A stretch of DNA of 64,000 nucleotides from Merluccius polli (GCA_030340625.1 JAOPHQ010004277.1:62001-126000), one strand, 5' to 3'; shown: positions 34,841 to 46,329, counted from the first letter of the stretch. Notes: generated by a model not told the origin, from the sequence alone. Numbers and translations: made by a program.

Positions 34841-35294
34841 TTTTTTTTTTTCCAAACGGCGTGGTATCGGTATGGTATCGGTATTGGCCGATACTGCACA
34901 GCCGGGTATCGGTATCGGTATCGGGGGCCAAAAAATGGTATCGGTGCAACACTAGTGATAAACATCATGAGTGGATCTATGGATACTTTTTAGTCACAAG
35001 GGGCAATTCAGCTAAGGGGCATAACATCATGAGCGGGTATATTTAGTTGACCTCCCACACCTTTCGTGGGGAAGTTTGGGCCGAATGACGTCACCAAGCG
35101 CTCTGATTAACATGGCTCTCAGTCTCAGGCAGTAGCGTTTGTCACCTGCTACTCCCCTGGACATTTTGTTACATCTGGGTGCGCAAGGGATTCTCTGTGA
35201 GGGGAGGGGGAGCACCTATAAACAATGTCCAGTACGACCTTGTTATTCTGGCTCTAAGTAACCGTTTGGGCCTTTTAGCATTCTGAATATTTCA
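33065..35294 (-). mobile_element. 5' LTR of ERV-A (about 697 bp without hAT)
   Basis: Minus strand: starts TGAAATATTCAGAATGC and ends TTTTTCTCCCAACA before the primer site. AATAAA occurs in AAGAATAAATC near 33172. The 5' border is set by the point where similarity to 57322-57985 ends. It is split by the hAT at 33430-34954. Confidence 0.75.
33430..34954. mobile_element. hAT element in the ERV-A LTR, 8-bp TSD
   Basis: TAGTGTTGCACCGATACC at both ends in inverted orientation, rich in GATACC/GGTATC words. GTGATAAA is at 33422-33429 and 34955-34962. The interior has a 17-bp-class tandem (ATAGAGGACATC) near 34225-34266, a (TA)n run at 34802-34836 and no transposase. 1525 bp. Confidence 0.95.
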
Positions 35295-36670
35295 ATAGTT
35301 CCCTCCAAAACGTAAATTCCCTCCAAAACGTAAGGTCATTCATTAATTTCCAACATGGATAGTGAAAGGAGAACTGCACTTGGTGTATCCCTTGTTTATG
35401 TTTGTTCGTATAATTCCGGGTGTTGTTGCACCAAAATTATTAGCTTCTCATTGTCAAGATCGCCAATGTTTTCTCCTTGTGTGAGGAAGCTACGTAACAT
35501 CCGGTTGTAAATTCCGTCGTGGAGGACGGCAAAAAGTTAAAATATTTTAACTTTGGACGGCATTGCCATCTACCGTTACCGTTGCCGGTATTTTCTGCTG
35601 GCCTCACCTCATTTTACCATCCTGCTCTCGTCCACTAAAATGATATCCGGTTTGCTGTCTGCCGGAATCCATGTGAATGCAGCATAAACCCCAGGAGAAG
35701 GGAGAAGGGGACGGGAGGTGAGAGGGGGCAGCAGTAGAGATGGTGGGTTAAGACACTGGCCTGCGTGACCACACTATAACCATGGGTGTTGGCAGTTGTG
35801 GATCAGCCTTTTTTTGGTATTTATACGTGGGTGATTTTTGGGCGTGTTAGTTAAAATCAGCTTCTACATTTCTTGCTAACAGCTATTTCTTGTATGCATC
35901 CAAATTGTTTTGTTCAAGTTCTGTATTGCATAAACTTTAATGCCATTATAAAATCCTACATGATTTTTTTCAGAATATCTTATTTGTCGTCCTTGTTGGA
36001 TAGATACGTGTTTTTTATAGCTAGGGCTATGCCTATTGTATTCATTATTTATATTCACATGCAAATGCCTCTTTATTTTGCCATTGTAATATTTCAGCTG
36101 TCTGTGTTTTCTTCTCAATAACGTTTTGCCTGAATAAAGAAAGCTAATATGCTATAAAGTCGTTATCCAAAGCATTAATCCAAATGCATTAAGATAATAG
36201 GCTGCAACTCACGCAATGAAAAAGTTGGCAACAATTCTCAGCTTTCAACCGCTTGAAATTATGGTTATCCGCAAATCTCCTTCATATGAAACAAAATTAA
36301 TAACTAATAACTAATAACAAAGTAGTTTTCAGCAGCACAAATAATGCAGCAATGTGCAAAGCTCTGGCCTCAACTTGCTCTGCCTTCTCAAGTAATCAAG
36401 CCTTTTTATTTACTCAGCTAATAATATAATAGCCTAGTAGGCATACATTTTACTCAACTAATAATATAATTGCCTAATAGGCATACATTTTTCTAATTTC
36501 AGAACTTTGGTTCCATCTTTTGAAGAAAAGCCTTAGTTTAGACGGTGGATGGTGAATAAATAAGTTTGTTTTAGCCTTCGAAAAATCGAAAATGTCCAGC
36601 AAGGTAGGGGGGAGAACACCATGTGTGTGTCATTTTTGAGTAGCAGTCGAGGGCAGTTACAGCAATATGC
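35295..36670. other. Non-coding spacer
   Basis: A CCCTCCAAAACGTAA direct repeat near 35302-35335. Otherwise AT-rich with no gene. Confidence 0.5.
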
Positions 36671-36674
36671 GGAT

Positions 36675-37077
36675 TGTGACGAATAATTAACAGCACATAC
36701 AACAACAGGCTGTAATATCCTCACATAGCCACAAGGGAATAGGACCAAATTTGTGGTAAGCTGTATTAACCGCACCTGGCCACAAGATGGCAGCACATAA
36801 TACACCTGGAGGCGGGCGCTCAACACTAGCCAATCAAAACATATTACGCGTCATAGAGGCCACGCCTGCCAAGGTACTATCGAGCGCACACAAGCAGGAG
36901 AGGGCAGAAACTCTATAGGCAGCGTATCTATTAGATATCCAGCTAAGAGTCGCTCCACGCGTGAATGATACAATTCCTCTCCTTTTGCTTCATAGATAAT
37001 AGACCAAAACCTAAAACAAATAAAGTTACTTAAAAGCGATCCTGTGTCGGCGGCCTTCTTCCTCAAAGAACACAACA
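36675..37077 (+). mobile_element. 5' LTR of ERV-2
   Basis: Starts TGTGACGAATAATTAACAGC and ends CAAAGAACACAACA. AAATAAAG near 37018 is the likely poly(A) signal. Near-identical to 49090-49492. Confidence 0.95.
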
Positions 37078-37080
37078 ACT

Positions 37081-37098
37081 TGGTGACCCCGATGTGAT
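37081..37098 (+). promoter_or_regulatory. tRNA-Trp primer binding site of ERV-2
   Basis: TGGTGACCCCGATGTGAT, one mismatch to the tRNA-Trp complement, 3 nt after the LTR. Confidence 0.9.
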
Positions 37099-37420
37099 TC
37101 AGAGAGGAGAGGCAACGGACCGGGGGAAGCGGGGCCATGTGGCAGCGCACGTCTTGCCATCTCTGTCACAGGCACGCCATCAAACCAGGTGAGCAGAACC
37201 TATTCTCTAAATGACTGAATCTGCATAGGACTTAGATATAGAGACATTAGGTGACAGAGGTGGCTAGCGTGTGTTGTTGTAAAGCCCTGTTATTCCGGTC
37301 CATAGTCGTTACAGTTAAGCCAACGTGAAGATGAACAGTCGCTGATAACTCTGATTGGGAATTAGTTAAATGATATTTTGTCGTCATTGTATGACTATAT
37401 AGAAGAAGCAAATGGCCAGT

Positions 37421-37615
37421 ATTGTATTATTAATTCTGAGGTTCGAGTGCTTAGTGTTTTCTTATTAATTTCGGGGTTCAAGTCCCTGATATTTTCTTAT
37501 TAATTTCGGGGTTCAATCCCTGATATTTTCTTATTAATTTCGGGGTTCAAGTCCCTGATATTTTCTTATTAATTCTGAGGTTTAAGTCCTGGATATTATT
37601 TTATTAATTTTGTTA
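37421..37615. repeat. 35-bp tandem repeat in ERV-2 leader
   Basis: TTCTTATTAATTTCGGGGTT + CAAGTCCCTGATATT, about five units, outer ones diverged. Confidence 0.9.
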
Positions 37616-37877
37616 AGGGTTTGAAGCCCAGTATGATACTGTGTTAAATTCGGATGTGTAGAAACCTGGGAAACCAGTGGAGTTGTATCAGATGCGATAA
37701 GAGGTTGATTGGGAACGTATTGCTGGCAATATTTCCATCCTCAAAGAACTAAGCTAACTTGCATGAATCATAATACCTTTTGTGTGATTAACCCTGTTAT
37801 GTGCTAATGCTTGCTTGCTTTGCTACGGTGCATCTTCGTTTTTTCTGCAATGTATGATTGTTCATGTGACTGAAGGA

Positions 37878-37990
37878 ATCCCACCACGAGGGAGCTGTTT
37901 TATGAGGCTTTGTCTTCCACTAAGAGGAGTGGGGGAAGTGCATGTCTTGTGAGGCTTTGTCTCTCACTAAGAGGAGTGAGAGAAGGACAC
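37878..37990. repeat. Two-copy leader repeat
   Basis: TGAGGCTTTGTC(T/C)(T/C)(T/C)CACTAAGAGGAGTG repeated about 50 bp apart. Confidence 0.8.
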
Positions 37991-38054
37991 ATCTCAGTTT
38001 TTCCTGCAGTGTGAGATTGTCCATATGTTGTAGGAATCCCTCAAAGTTGGGTTT

Positions 38055-38457
38055 TGTTGTGATGTTCTTTGAGGAAGAAGGCCGCCGACACAGGATCGCT
38101 TTTAACTCACTTTATTTGTTTAGCTTTAGGTCTACTATCTATGAAGCAAATGGAGGGGTATTGTATCATTCACGCGTGGAGCGACCCTTAGCCGGATATC
38201 TAACAGATACGTGGCCTCTAGGGTTTCTGCTCTCCCCCCGGTTGTGTGGTTTGGTAGTACCTGGGCAGGCGTGGCCTCTATGACGCATAATATGCTCTGA
38301 TTGGTTAGTGTTGAGCGCCCGCCCCCAGTGTATTATGTGTGCTGCCATCTGGTGGCCAGGTGCAGTTAATACAGCTTATATATTTGTTCCTGTTCCCTTG
38401 TGGCTATGTGAGGATATTACAGTCTGTTGATACATATGCTGTTATTTATTCATCACA
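38055..38457 (-). mobile_element. Solo LTR of the same family inside ERV-2, opposite strand
   Basis: The minus strand runs from TGTGATGAATAAATAACAGC to CAAAGAACATCACAACA. Flanks are GTTT and GTTG, an imperfect 4-bp TSD. More diverged from the flanking LTRs than those are from each other. It sits in the leader of ERV-2. Confidence 0.85.
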
Positions 38458-38675
38458 GTTGGGGTTATCAGTTTTATGGCCCCACGTGCGGCCAATGTTT
38501 AGGCTAAGAGAGGGGAGAGAAAGAGAGTAAACTTATCTTTCACTCTAACTTATAGACATGTACTAAACAGTGCCAGTAGATTTGAACACATGCACACATA
38601 GACACACACACATAGATGGTCATATACACAGTATTTAGTAGGAAGATATAAAGTGCGTTCAGTTAGATAAGAGCA

Positions 38676-38975
38676 GTGGGTAATGCTATAGCAATATCAC
38701 ACACCGGGAGCATAGACAAGATCTCCTGGGAGCTTATAGGACCTGATAAAGTTACAAATCCCTGTAAGCCATATTTGGAGTTCAGGCACAACCCCATAGG
38801 TTTTAATCCTCAGACTCCATGTTTAGAGTTCTTAGTATTATCTGTAGTTAAAATCCACCTAAATGACACCCCCCTACTGGCCAAGAACAGGAACTACCAT
38901 CAATTCCTGACACCCCCTACTGACCAACCCCGACCAGTCCTACCCCTACCCCCACCCCGACCGACCCTGGACTAG
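38676..38975 (+). pseudogene. Gag-position ORF of ERV-2
   Basis: A 99-codon frame starting with GTG where a Gag ATG would be expected (GTGGGTAAT, that is x-G-N, compatible with a myristoylated MGN start mutated at the first base). Followed by ISWELIGPDKVTNPCKPYLE and a proline-rich tail, typical of the matrix plus spacer of a Gag. A stop ends it at 38975, and P-rich sequence continues until the ISL2EU border near 39080. Assignment is by position and composition. Confidence 0.45.
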
Positions 38976-39192
38976 CCCCGACTAAAACCCAACCTTCCCC
39001 CTACCCCTCCCTCGACGACTGCCTCTCCCCTACCGCACCACCTCCCCCGTACGATCCTGAAGAATTCCCCCGTGGGACAAAGGAAAAAAGGCGTTGGCCA
39101 GTCCATTATTTGGCGCGTAAGAAAATTTATGTGGTTCATATAGAGGGATTATCAGTCTACGTCACTCTACGTCACTCCCAGCTCTACTGCGC

Positions 39193-39421
39193 ATGTCGTT
39201 TGCAGAAAGAGACGAGCGGACGATCATGTCTTGTTGTGCTGTTGGTTGCACAAACCGTTTTAATAAGTTTAACAAAACTCGGAAGTTCTATCGTATACCA
39301 TCAACTCGCACCCCATTAAAGGCAAACAGGAGACGTCGTTGGTTACAAGCTATCAGAAGAAGCGATTGGAACGAGCAGATGATTAAAAATGCAACAATCT
39401 GCAGCGATCACTTCATATCAG
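39193..39421 (+). pseudogene. Transposase exon 1: THAP DNA-binding domain
   Basis: ATG at 39193 or, better, 39226 opens SCCAVGCTNRFNK..., with CxxxxC, FYRIPST, RRRWLQAIRRSDW and CSDHF, the C2CH zinc module of THAP domains that bind transposon ends. The exon ends at a good splice donor, CAG|GTAAGC, at 39421/39422. THAP domains are usually about 80-90 residues; this one is cut after ISG, where the intron begins. Confidence 0.8.
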
Positions 39422-39489
39422 GTAAGCTAACAAGCTAATCAGTGTAATCTATCCAGTGTAAAGCAGCACAGGTTCGTGTGCGTGGCTCT

Positions 39490-40467
39490 CTGACCCTGGA
39501 GGACCATCTATTGGCCATCCTTTGGGGTTTAGGGTGGTAGTTGGTGATGTTGTGGTTACGGCCAAGCAAGCAGTAACTTACTTAGGCTGTATATTAGACA
39601 GCATTCTATCAGGAGAATGTATGGCAAATAGAGTAATCACAAAGGTGAGCCAAAGGACTAAGTTCCTGGCAAGAATATCCAGCCTCTTAGATAGCAACAC
39701 CCTGAAAACCCTGGCCGATGCCCTAGTTCAGTGCCATTTTGACTATGCCTGTACATCTTGGTACACTGGCTCTACTAAATGCCTAAAAGACAAGCTACAA
39801 ATATGCCAAAATAAACTGATCAGAGTGGTCCTCAAACTCAATCCCAGAACACATCTTCTTCCTGACCACTTCTCCAGTCTTAGATGGCTCAGAGTGGAGG
39901 AGAGAGTCTCCCAACTTAAACTGGGTTTAGTTTATAAAATAAGAAACAACCTGGCACCTAAGTACCTAAGAGATTACTTTTCCAAAGTTAGTGACACTCA
40001 TAATTATTCCACCAGGGGGAGTCTCACGGACTTCAGGCTCTGCCGGTTTAAGAGCTGTATGGGAAAGTACTCCTTCCTATACTCGGCAGCTGTCCTGTGG
40101 AACAGCTTACCCTTAAGCATTAAACTGTTGAGCACATCCTACGTTCATTTCAAATCTTCTATAAAAAAATGGTTATCTAACTCATAAACCATATCAAAAG
40201 TTGCATGAAGCACTATATATTTTGTACTATCTGTTTGTGTGTCTAACTGTCCGTCAGGGAACTTATCCCTTGTTTTATTTATTTTATTTCCCTTTGTCCT
40301 CAATGTTTCAGTCCATCTTGCTGTGTGTCCCATGTCTTAGTCCATGTGTTGTATCTCCCCCTCCATCTAAAGGACCACAAATAAAGCCCTTGGGCTTTAT
40401 TGTGTTTTTAATCCTTTTGAACACTTCTGTTAATTGTTGTTCAATAAAGTTTTCAATCAATCAATCC
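39490..40467 (+). mobile_element. 5'-truncated non-LTR retrotransposon in the transposase intron
   Basis: A frame from about 39522 to 40187 encodes the C-terminal part of a LINE reverse transcriptase (TYLGCILD, HFDYACTSWYTG, LGLVYKIRNNLAPKYL, AAVLWNSLP). The 3' end has CAATAAAGTTTTCAATCAATCAATC. The clade is uncertain (CR1/Jockey/RTE-like). The frame is open for 221 codons. Confidence 0.75.
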
Positions 40468-41065
40468 TCATGAAACTCCGATTAGGGCTCAGCAATAAGG
40501 ATATTGCATTTAGATTTAATGTTACCCAATGTGACATCTCAAAAATTTTGAGAAGTTGGCTCCCTGTTTTATCTCAGACTTTGAAACCTCTAATCAAGTG
40601 GCCAAGCAAGCATGCCATATTAAAGAATATGCCAAACTGTACACAAGCGTTGCAGGTGCATTATTGACTGCACTGAAATTTGTATTAACAGACCCACAAA
40701 TCTAACAGCCAGAGCCCAAACATATTCAAATTATAAGAGCCATAACACAGTTAAGTATTTGGTTGGCATGTCACCTGCAGGAGCAATTACATTTATGTCC
40801 TCAGGTTGGGGTGGGGCGTGTTTCTGATAAACAAATTACAGCTGAGTCTGGATTTTATGACCTTCTGGAAGTAAATGATGAGATACTAGCAGATCGTGGT
40901 TTTACCATCAGAGATGAGCTTGCCTTGTGTGGTGCTACCCTGAGGATCCCTCATTTTACCAGAGGAAAAAAGCAGCTGTCTGCTCAAGAAGTGGAAACAT
41001 CAAGGCGTTTGTCAAACGTTAGGATACACATTGAAAGAATAATAGGTAGATGGAAAACTTTCTGA
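40468..41065 (+). pseudogene. Transposase exon 2: HTH and DDE_Tnp_4 catalytic domain, frameshifted
   Basis: Begins MKLRLGLSNKDIAFRFNVTQ, a helix-turn-helix of the HTH_Tnp_4 type. The three acidic residues are visible: Asp in IIDCTEIYI (about 40666), Asp in LADRGF (about 40892) and Glu in HIERIIGRW (about 41033). They are not in one frame: shifts near 40650 and near 40815 separate the blocks, with stops in each frame between. It would cut and rejoin transposon ends; as it stands it cannot be made. Confidence 0.8.
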
Positions 41066-41355
41066 ATTCTGACTACTGTTGTTCCACTTTCACAGGTGGA
41101 CCTGTTAGATGATATTGTAATTGTGTGTGCAGCATTAACAAACATTTGCAAATGTATAGTCCCTAGAAAATGAATTGTAAATACTTTGATAAAATATCCA
41201 AGAGTCAAGGATACATTTAAAGCGTTTTATTAGTACAGCAGCACTGACCTGAATGATATGATAATAACTTTTTACTTTCTTTTATATAAGATGCACACTG
41301 TAATTTGAATAACCAAGTGCAAACTTTGAACAGGAACAGTTGCAATAAATGTGTT

Positions 41356-44300
41356 TCAAAGTGCATCGTTTTTAGTTGTTTTTTTACACTGCTCACAATG
41401 CCATTCTTTAACCTTTCTTTTTATTTTTGCACATTCGTAGTGGAAATGCTTATTGCACTTTGCACAGGTGATCTTTCCAACCTCTGGCCCTCCACAGTGA
41501 AAGCAGACTGTAGGTGCTTGCCTTTTCGGGTCCATGCTGCGTGTTAAGAGCTCAGGCAGAATACTTTGTCTGAAGAACTGTTCAGCAATAGGGAGGAATG
41601 TGTACAGCATTTCTTCATCTCTGGCTACACGAGTGATGACTAGATCCCGCTGTGTCCAAATCACAAAGTCACAGTACTGGACACCACATACAAACATGTG
41701 AAGCTGAACTTGATGGTAGTATTTATGGTTCTTCTTGAGATGGAATGATTTGTCTAAGCAAAAATCGGTGTCATCACTGCTCCCTTTCAGACCATCATGG
41801 TATTTGTATGGGCACTTGATCTCTACAGCTCCTCTACCACAGCAGCTACAGTTTGCCACTCCATCTGGTGATGCCCCAAGATGCGGGTTGTCTGGATGTA
41901 CAACAAGACCGCAGAGCTCCACATTGAAGTTTTGATGACGTTCTCTCACTCAGTGCGTTTACATGACACTCAAGAAAGTCGACTTATTGGCTTAGCCCAA
42001 CTATGATTGGATTACTAAGATGCATGTATACACCTTAGTCGAGCTATACTCGAATCGAATTGGCTTACTCATAGTCGAGTTAAGACCCCTAGATAATGCG
42101 ATTCATAGTCGAGCTAAGCGTGCATGTAGCCAATCGAATTGGCTTATGCGTTTGATTTGCGTTCTGCGCATGCTCGAGATCTTTTCCTGGGGCCGTGAGC
42201 CGGAAGTAGAAGGAGACGATAGTCTTGTTGTTGTCGCCGCCGTCGGATAAGGGATAACGAGAAACGGCGATTTATTTAAAAAGGTGGCGCAGAAGATGGA
42301 GGAAGCCGGTGAATGTAGTTACCCCCTATAAGAATTGTGTCCCGGCCGCGGGAGCGCGCATGGCATGCATTCATTAAAGGTGGAAGCACACGGACACTAC
42401 GCTTCCATTTCACCCAAGGCTGAATTAAAAGTACATGTTTTTCTAAATGTGGGTCATCAACGAGGTTGTAAAGTAGTAACTTTGGGCACATCTGTCAAAA
42501 TAAATGTTTTTTTCTCCCGACGTGTTTACGATCTTTATTCATTCATTGCGCCGCGGTGGGGAATGTATACGGACGGGCGGCGGAGGGGCTGTTCTGGTGG
42601 GAGAAATATGTTTTCAGTAGACAGCTGTCAACTAGAGCAGCCGGAGGAGTCGGCATACGACCGAGAGGTCGGAACAATGGAGCTTCGGAGAAATTATATG
42701 GACCCGAAGTGAACTGACAGCTGTCTACTGAAAACATATTTCTCGAATGAGTTTGTTGTTGCTGGTGACGTAAAGAGGTCAACCGGTGGCTCTATTACCA
42801 CTAGTTGAAATGGGCACAGCGCCACCTATCGTACCGGGGCATTACACGCTTCGGCCAATGAATCGATTTACTCACCGCCATGTATACGCGGACAATTGCA
42901 GTTGTCCAATTGAGGAGCATAGTCGAGCTATGGCTTTAATGGAATTAAGCTGTGCATGTAAACGTACTGATTGATTCAGTGTAGCATTTTCTGGCAGTGG
43001 GCTCATGTTCTCTTCCTCAATGTATTGCATTTACACCAGACAAGTCTTTGTTGTCATAGTGCATTATCTGTTTCACTAGGTTTGTGTTAGCTGTCTCAGC
43101 TCTAACAGTGCATACACGATGTAGGGTGGTGCTAGTTATGCGTCCTATTCTGTGTGTTTGCCAAGCCTGTGATTGGGCCTGATTTTTAGTGACGCATTCA
43201 AGGTTCTCACACTTCTCCTGTGTCATTTCCTTCCTCAGTCTGGAAAATGTCTCATCACTCTTCTCCTGTAATTCAGTTGAGGAGAGGCCTCTCAGATTCT
43301 CATCATACAGGGCCGCCAGTGGCTCCAGCGGGTCTTCGTTCTCTTTGTCCGATTCTGATGCGGTGTCTGTGTCACTGCAGTCCAGACTAGTGAGCACAGC
43401 TGCCTTGGGTTCTAGTAGTTTTAGTTTCTTGATGTGTTCATCTGTCACCTCTAAATACATAATACAATAAATGTTAGATAACACATGAAAACAAATTGTG
43501 TAGGACACAACATAGTACTGTAGTATAATAGCGATAATATAAAAATAAAAATAATAATTGCCTATTTTAAAAATAAAAAAAATCATACCTTTGACATTGA
43601 CCTTTTGACGTTTTCCTTTGGCTGGTTGCAGTAAGCCGGTGTCCGTCCACTTTGGCCTTCTAACACAGATTTCACTCAATCTGGCTGCCTTTACCTCTCT
43701 TCTGGATGTGAGAAGCCACTGGTTTGTCCCTGAGGTACAAGCCTGCTCGGTCTTTCCATACCTGACCCATAGCTCGACTTTGAGCATCAGTGCTGCAGCA
43801 TGCCTACAGCATGACCCCAAGCTGAGAGAACAAAGAACATTGGTTTTAATTTCGAGCAATATAATGTGTTAGACACATTGATTTGAATGGTGATAAAGCT
43901 AGAAATGCCCAAATGCACAGCTGTATAGTTGCATAAATGAGTTGTGAAATGTTTACAATAACGACAATGACTGAGGTATCGTCTTCAGTCGGCGGGCCAA
44001 TTGCATTACATTAATTAGGGACATTACACCCCTACATTGACACCCCTGTAATAGGCTATTATAATATACTGCATAAATATAAATTGATAGATATATTATT
44101 ATCAATTACATACCCAGCCATGCAGGTGCAGTTCGCTGTCAGGATGCAGTTGTTTTTCTTATTCAGAATGACCCAGACATTATAGATCTCCGTCCTCTTC
44201 CCTTGTCTTTGACTAGGCAGCACCTTGGTCTTCAGAGTCACAAAGTTTTCAATTTTGTAATCATGTAAAAGTATGTCCTGAACATGATTGTCTGTGACAT

Positions 44301-44577
44301 AGCTGTAGGCATCCAGTGTTGTGTAGGACTTCAGGCTCTCTCGGGAATAGAGACTTGGTGTCTCGATCAGGTATGAATGGATGTCCGGCCACTGAAGTCG
44401 GGGCCACTTTTTCTCATCATTTATCCACTCACCTGCCCCTAACGCGTATGGGTCATTAAGACGTATCCCATTCACTAATGTTAATTTATGCGCATAACCA
44501 ATTTTATCACTCGCTGATAAACTGTTGTAGTAAGCTGACAACATCGCTAATTTACACCGCAACTGCAAGTTAACCAC
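41356..44577 (-). pseudogene. SWIM zinc finger - YqaJ exonuclease - PHD finger gene of ISL2EU
   Basis: Exons on minus: 44577 to about 44112 (WPDIHSYL..., ending in NCTCMAG at donor GG|GTATGT); 43821-43589 (starts after TCTCAG, CCRHAAALML, so the SWIM CxC...CxH is split by the intron; donor AG|GTATGA); 43450-42969, acidic linker then ESDETFSRLRKEM..., QAWQTHRIGRIT; then, after the MITE at 41952-42968, 41951-41356 with GASPDG and VEIKCPYK, the Asp and Glu-x-Lys of YqaJ/lambda-type exonucleases, and a C4HC3 PHD finger (CFHCGG...HFHYEC...WHCEQC). A frame break near 43020 and the MITE disable it. The family is thought to help transposition by DNA processing. Confidence 0.8.
41952..42968. mobile_element. 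MITE family M, copy 2 (complete), in the YqaJ exon
   Basis: Ends AGTGCGTTTACATG and CATGTAAACGTACT are inverted copies. The coding theme of the YqaJ gene resumes exactly across it, with TCA/TGA at the junctions, compatible with a 3-bp Harbinger-like TSD. Repeated TCGAGCTA/TAGTCGAG words lie near one end. Copy 1 is at 19061-19710. Confidence 0.85.
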
Positions 44578-44878
44578 ACGGAGGTAACCATGGCAACCGG
44601 TAAAACATTTTTCTTTCTGCAGTCATGCTGCGCGCGCATCCGCCGTGTTGATAAACAAATAATCCCCCTATAGGCCTAAAGTTAATTTTAGTCTATGTTT
44701 GTTCTTTGCAAGTGCCTAGCGACAGACATGTGAGGGACTGTAACGAAGTAATATGACGCGGTTATAGACGCCATTAAGTTGCGTGAGTGTGCTAAAGAAG
44801 CGTGAATGAGGTTACTTATTTGTAAATTGAGCTCTAAATATTATTAATGACAAGTGGTCTAATTGTGGGAGTGACGAC

Positions 44879-45710
44879 TCCTTATGTAAATATTGAAGAA
44901 AGAATTCTTATCATTTCTTGAAAATGTGAAACTGTTTAGATTAATAAGCTGTTGGCTGAAGTCTAGGGAAAGACTCGCAGGGGCGATGCAAATAATTCTC
45001 TAGCCGGGATGCCACCAGGTTTCCCCCTCTGATTCAGAAGAGCATTGGACAAACTCTGCTCTATCTGACGTCACATTAACAAGTGAACTGCGCATGTGTG
45101 GGTTTTAGGAGGAGCTACAGGTTACACAGACGCGTGGTCACGCCCCTACTGCACTCTTGGAGCTGCAAGGGGGGGAGAAGACAGACTGAAGCCAAGTACA
45201 ATAATTCTGTTTATTGGTGGTCATTACGCAATCATGAATTTTATTATCTAGACTTTTAAATTCATAAATAACTATGTTAACAGATGTTTACTGCGATAAA
45301 AATTGTTTTTGTGTAAAAGCTGATTGATTATTCTTAAGCGTCAACTTGTCAGTAATATGAAGCAAGGTGTTCAAATAGACATTAACTCTCTGTTTTATTC
45401 TTTTCCTTTATCTACATTTGCACGAGAACCTTAAAGGAAGGAGGGGACCTCCACGGCCGGGGGGCTCCTTTCCAAAGAAATATCTCGAACGTCTTGTGTG
45501 GTGTATAATAATGATGATAATAATAATGATAATACATTTATTTGAAGGTGCCTTTCAAGACACACAAGGTCGCCTTACAAAACAAAGTGGTAAGGGGACA
45601 ACCAGCTCAGTATGTCCCATGGGGATAACAGACTTAGAGGGCTTAGAATAAAACATAAAGAAAGAAAGCACCGTGATCATTAGAACATTTAAGGATCTGT
45701 TGGGACATAG
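44879..45710 (-). mobile_element. Dispersed repeat X, copy 2
   Basis: Inverted match to 29423-30236, from GAGTGACGACTCC to TGTTGGGACATA. Several indels separate them. It lies between the ISL2EU end and the rest of ERV-2. Confidence 0.75.
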
Positions 45711-46110
45711 AAAGTACACATGTAGAGATCAACTATGTATTTATGTTTGTTATTTGTTTTTATGTTTTCTGTTGATTTGTTTTCTCTGTGAATTTGTTTT
45801 ATAACTGTGTTTGTAAAAGTGTTTTAGTGTTTTGTGGGACAATTAGCAGACCAACAGCTCAGTTAAGTTGGGTACTATTCATTTAAATCAGAAGTTATCT
45901 CCTCTACCGCTCGTCCACAGAAGTCCAGGGGTCAACCAGCGCTGGGGGACTCTTTTAAGAGTTCAGGGAAATTCCCCCCTCACCAAACTGAGGTAGTGGG
46001 ACCCGCCCTAAAAGGACCCTGCGGGAGCGCGGTAGTTATTACAATGTAAACACCTGATACGCAGTGTTGGGGTGTACCAATTGAACAAGTCCATCTGTAG
46101 GTTGCTTAGT
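45711..46110. other. ERV-2 interior without recognisable gene
   Basis: T-rich, then GC-rich. No frame of note. Confidence 0.5.
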
Positions 46111-46126
46111 TTACCTCCATAACGAG

Positions 46127-46320
46127 GTGTCAATTGTCTTGTCTTTATGTACGATGTTTTGTTTTTGCTCAATACTGCTAACCGTTGCTAAGGCTATGAT
46201 TCTTCGATGGGCCGGAGTGTTTTTACCTGGGGGACAAACACAGGTGCCATTGATAATTAGAGATGACTTGGACGATGACAATGAGGAAATTGAGGTTGGT
46301 TTATTTGAGGAGTACCCATT
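46127..46320 (+). CDS. Exon-like segment with hydrophobic leader
   Basis: Frame with VLSLCTMFCFCSILLTVAKA, which resembles a signal peptide, then an acidic tail (RDDLDDDNEEIEVGLFEEYP). It runs to a donor, CATT|GTAAGT, at about 46320. It could be a leader exon of a spliced retroviral or accessory gene of ERV-2. A possible later exon with acceptor TTTGACAG starts near 46970 (DSIDEKCLIL). Neither is recognised. Confidence 0.3.
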
Positions 46321-46329
46321 GTAAGTACT

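Larger units (their letters stand above)
30237..35294 (-). mobile_element. ERV-A, 5' part of an endogenous retrovirus
   Basis: Reading leftward: LTR (35294-33065), tRNA-Trp primer site (33061-33044), long leader with a 66-bp tandem array (32765-31631) and a CA minisatellite, a gag-position ORF (30991-30719), a proline-rich continuation, then truncation at about 30237 where repeat X starts. No pol or env follows. A solo LTR of another family and a hAT are inserted. A related LTR lies at 57322-57985. Confidence 0.7.
39085..44770. mobile_element. ISL2EU-type DNA transposon (THAP transposase + YqaJ gene), decayed
   Basis: Two convergent genes: a THAP/DDE transposase on plus (39193-41065) and a SWIM-YqaJ-PHD protein on minus (44577-41356). 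That pairing is the hallmark of the IS4EU/ISL2EU superfamily. Terminal repeats were not identified, so the borders are approximate. It contains a LINE fragment in the transposase intron and a MITE in the YqaJ exon. It lies in the ERV-2 gag region. Confidence 0.75.
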
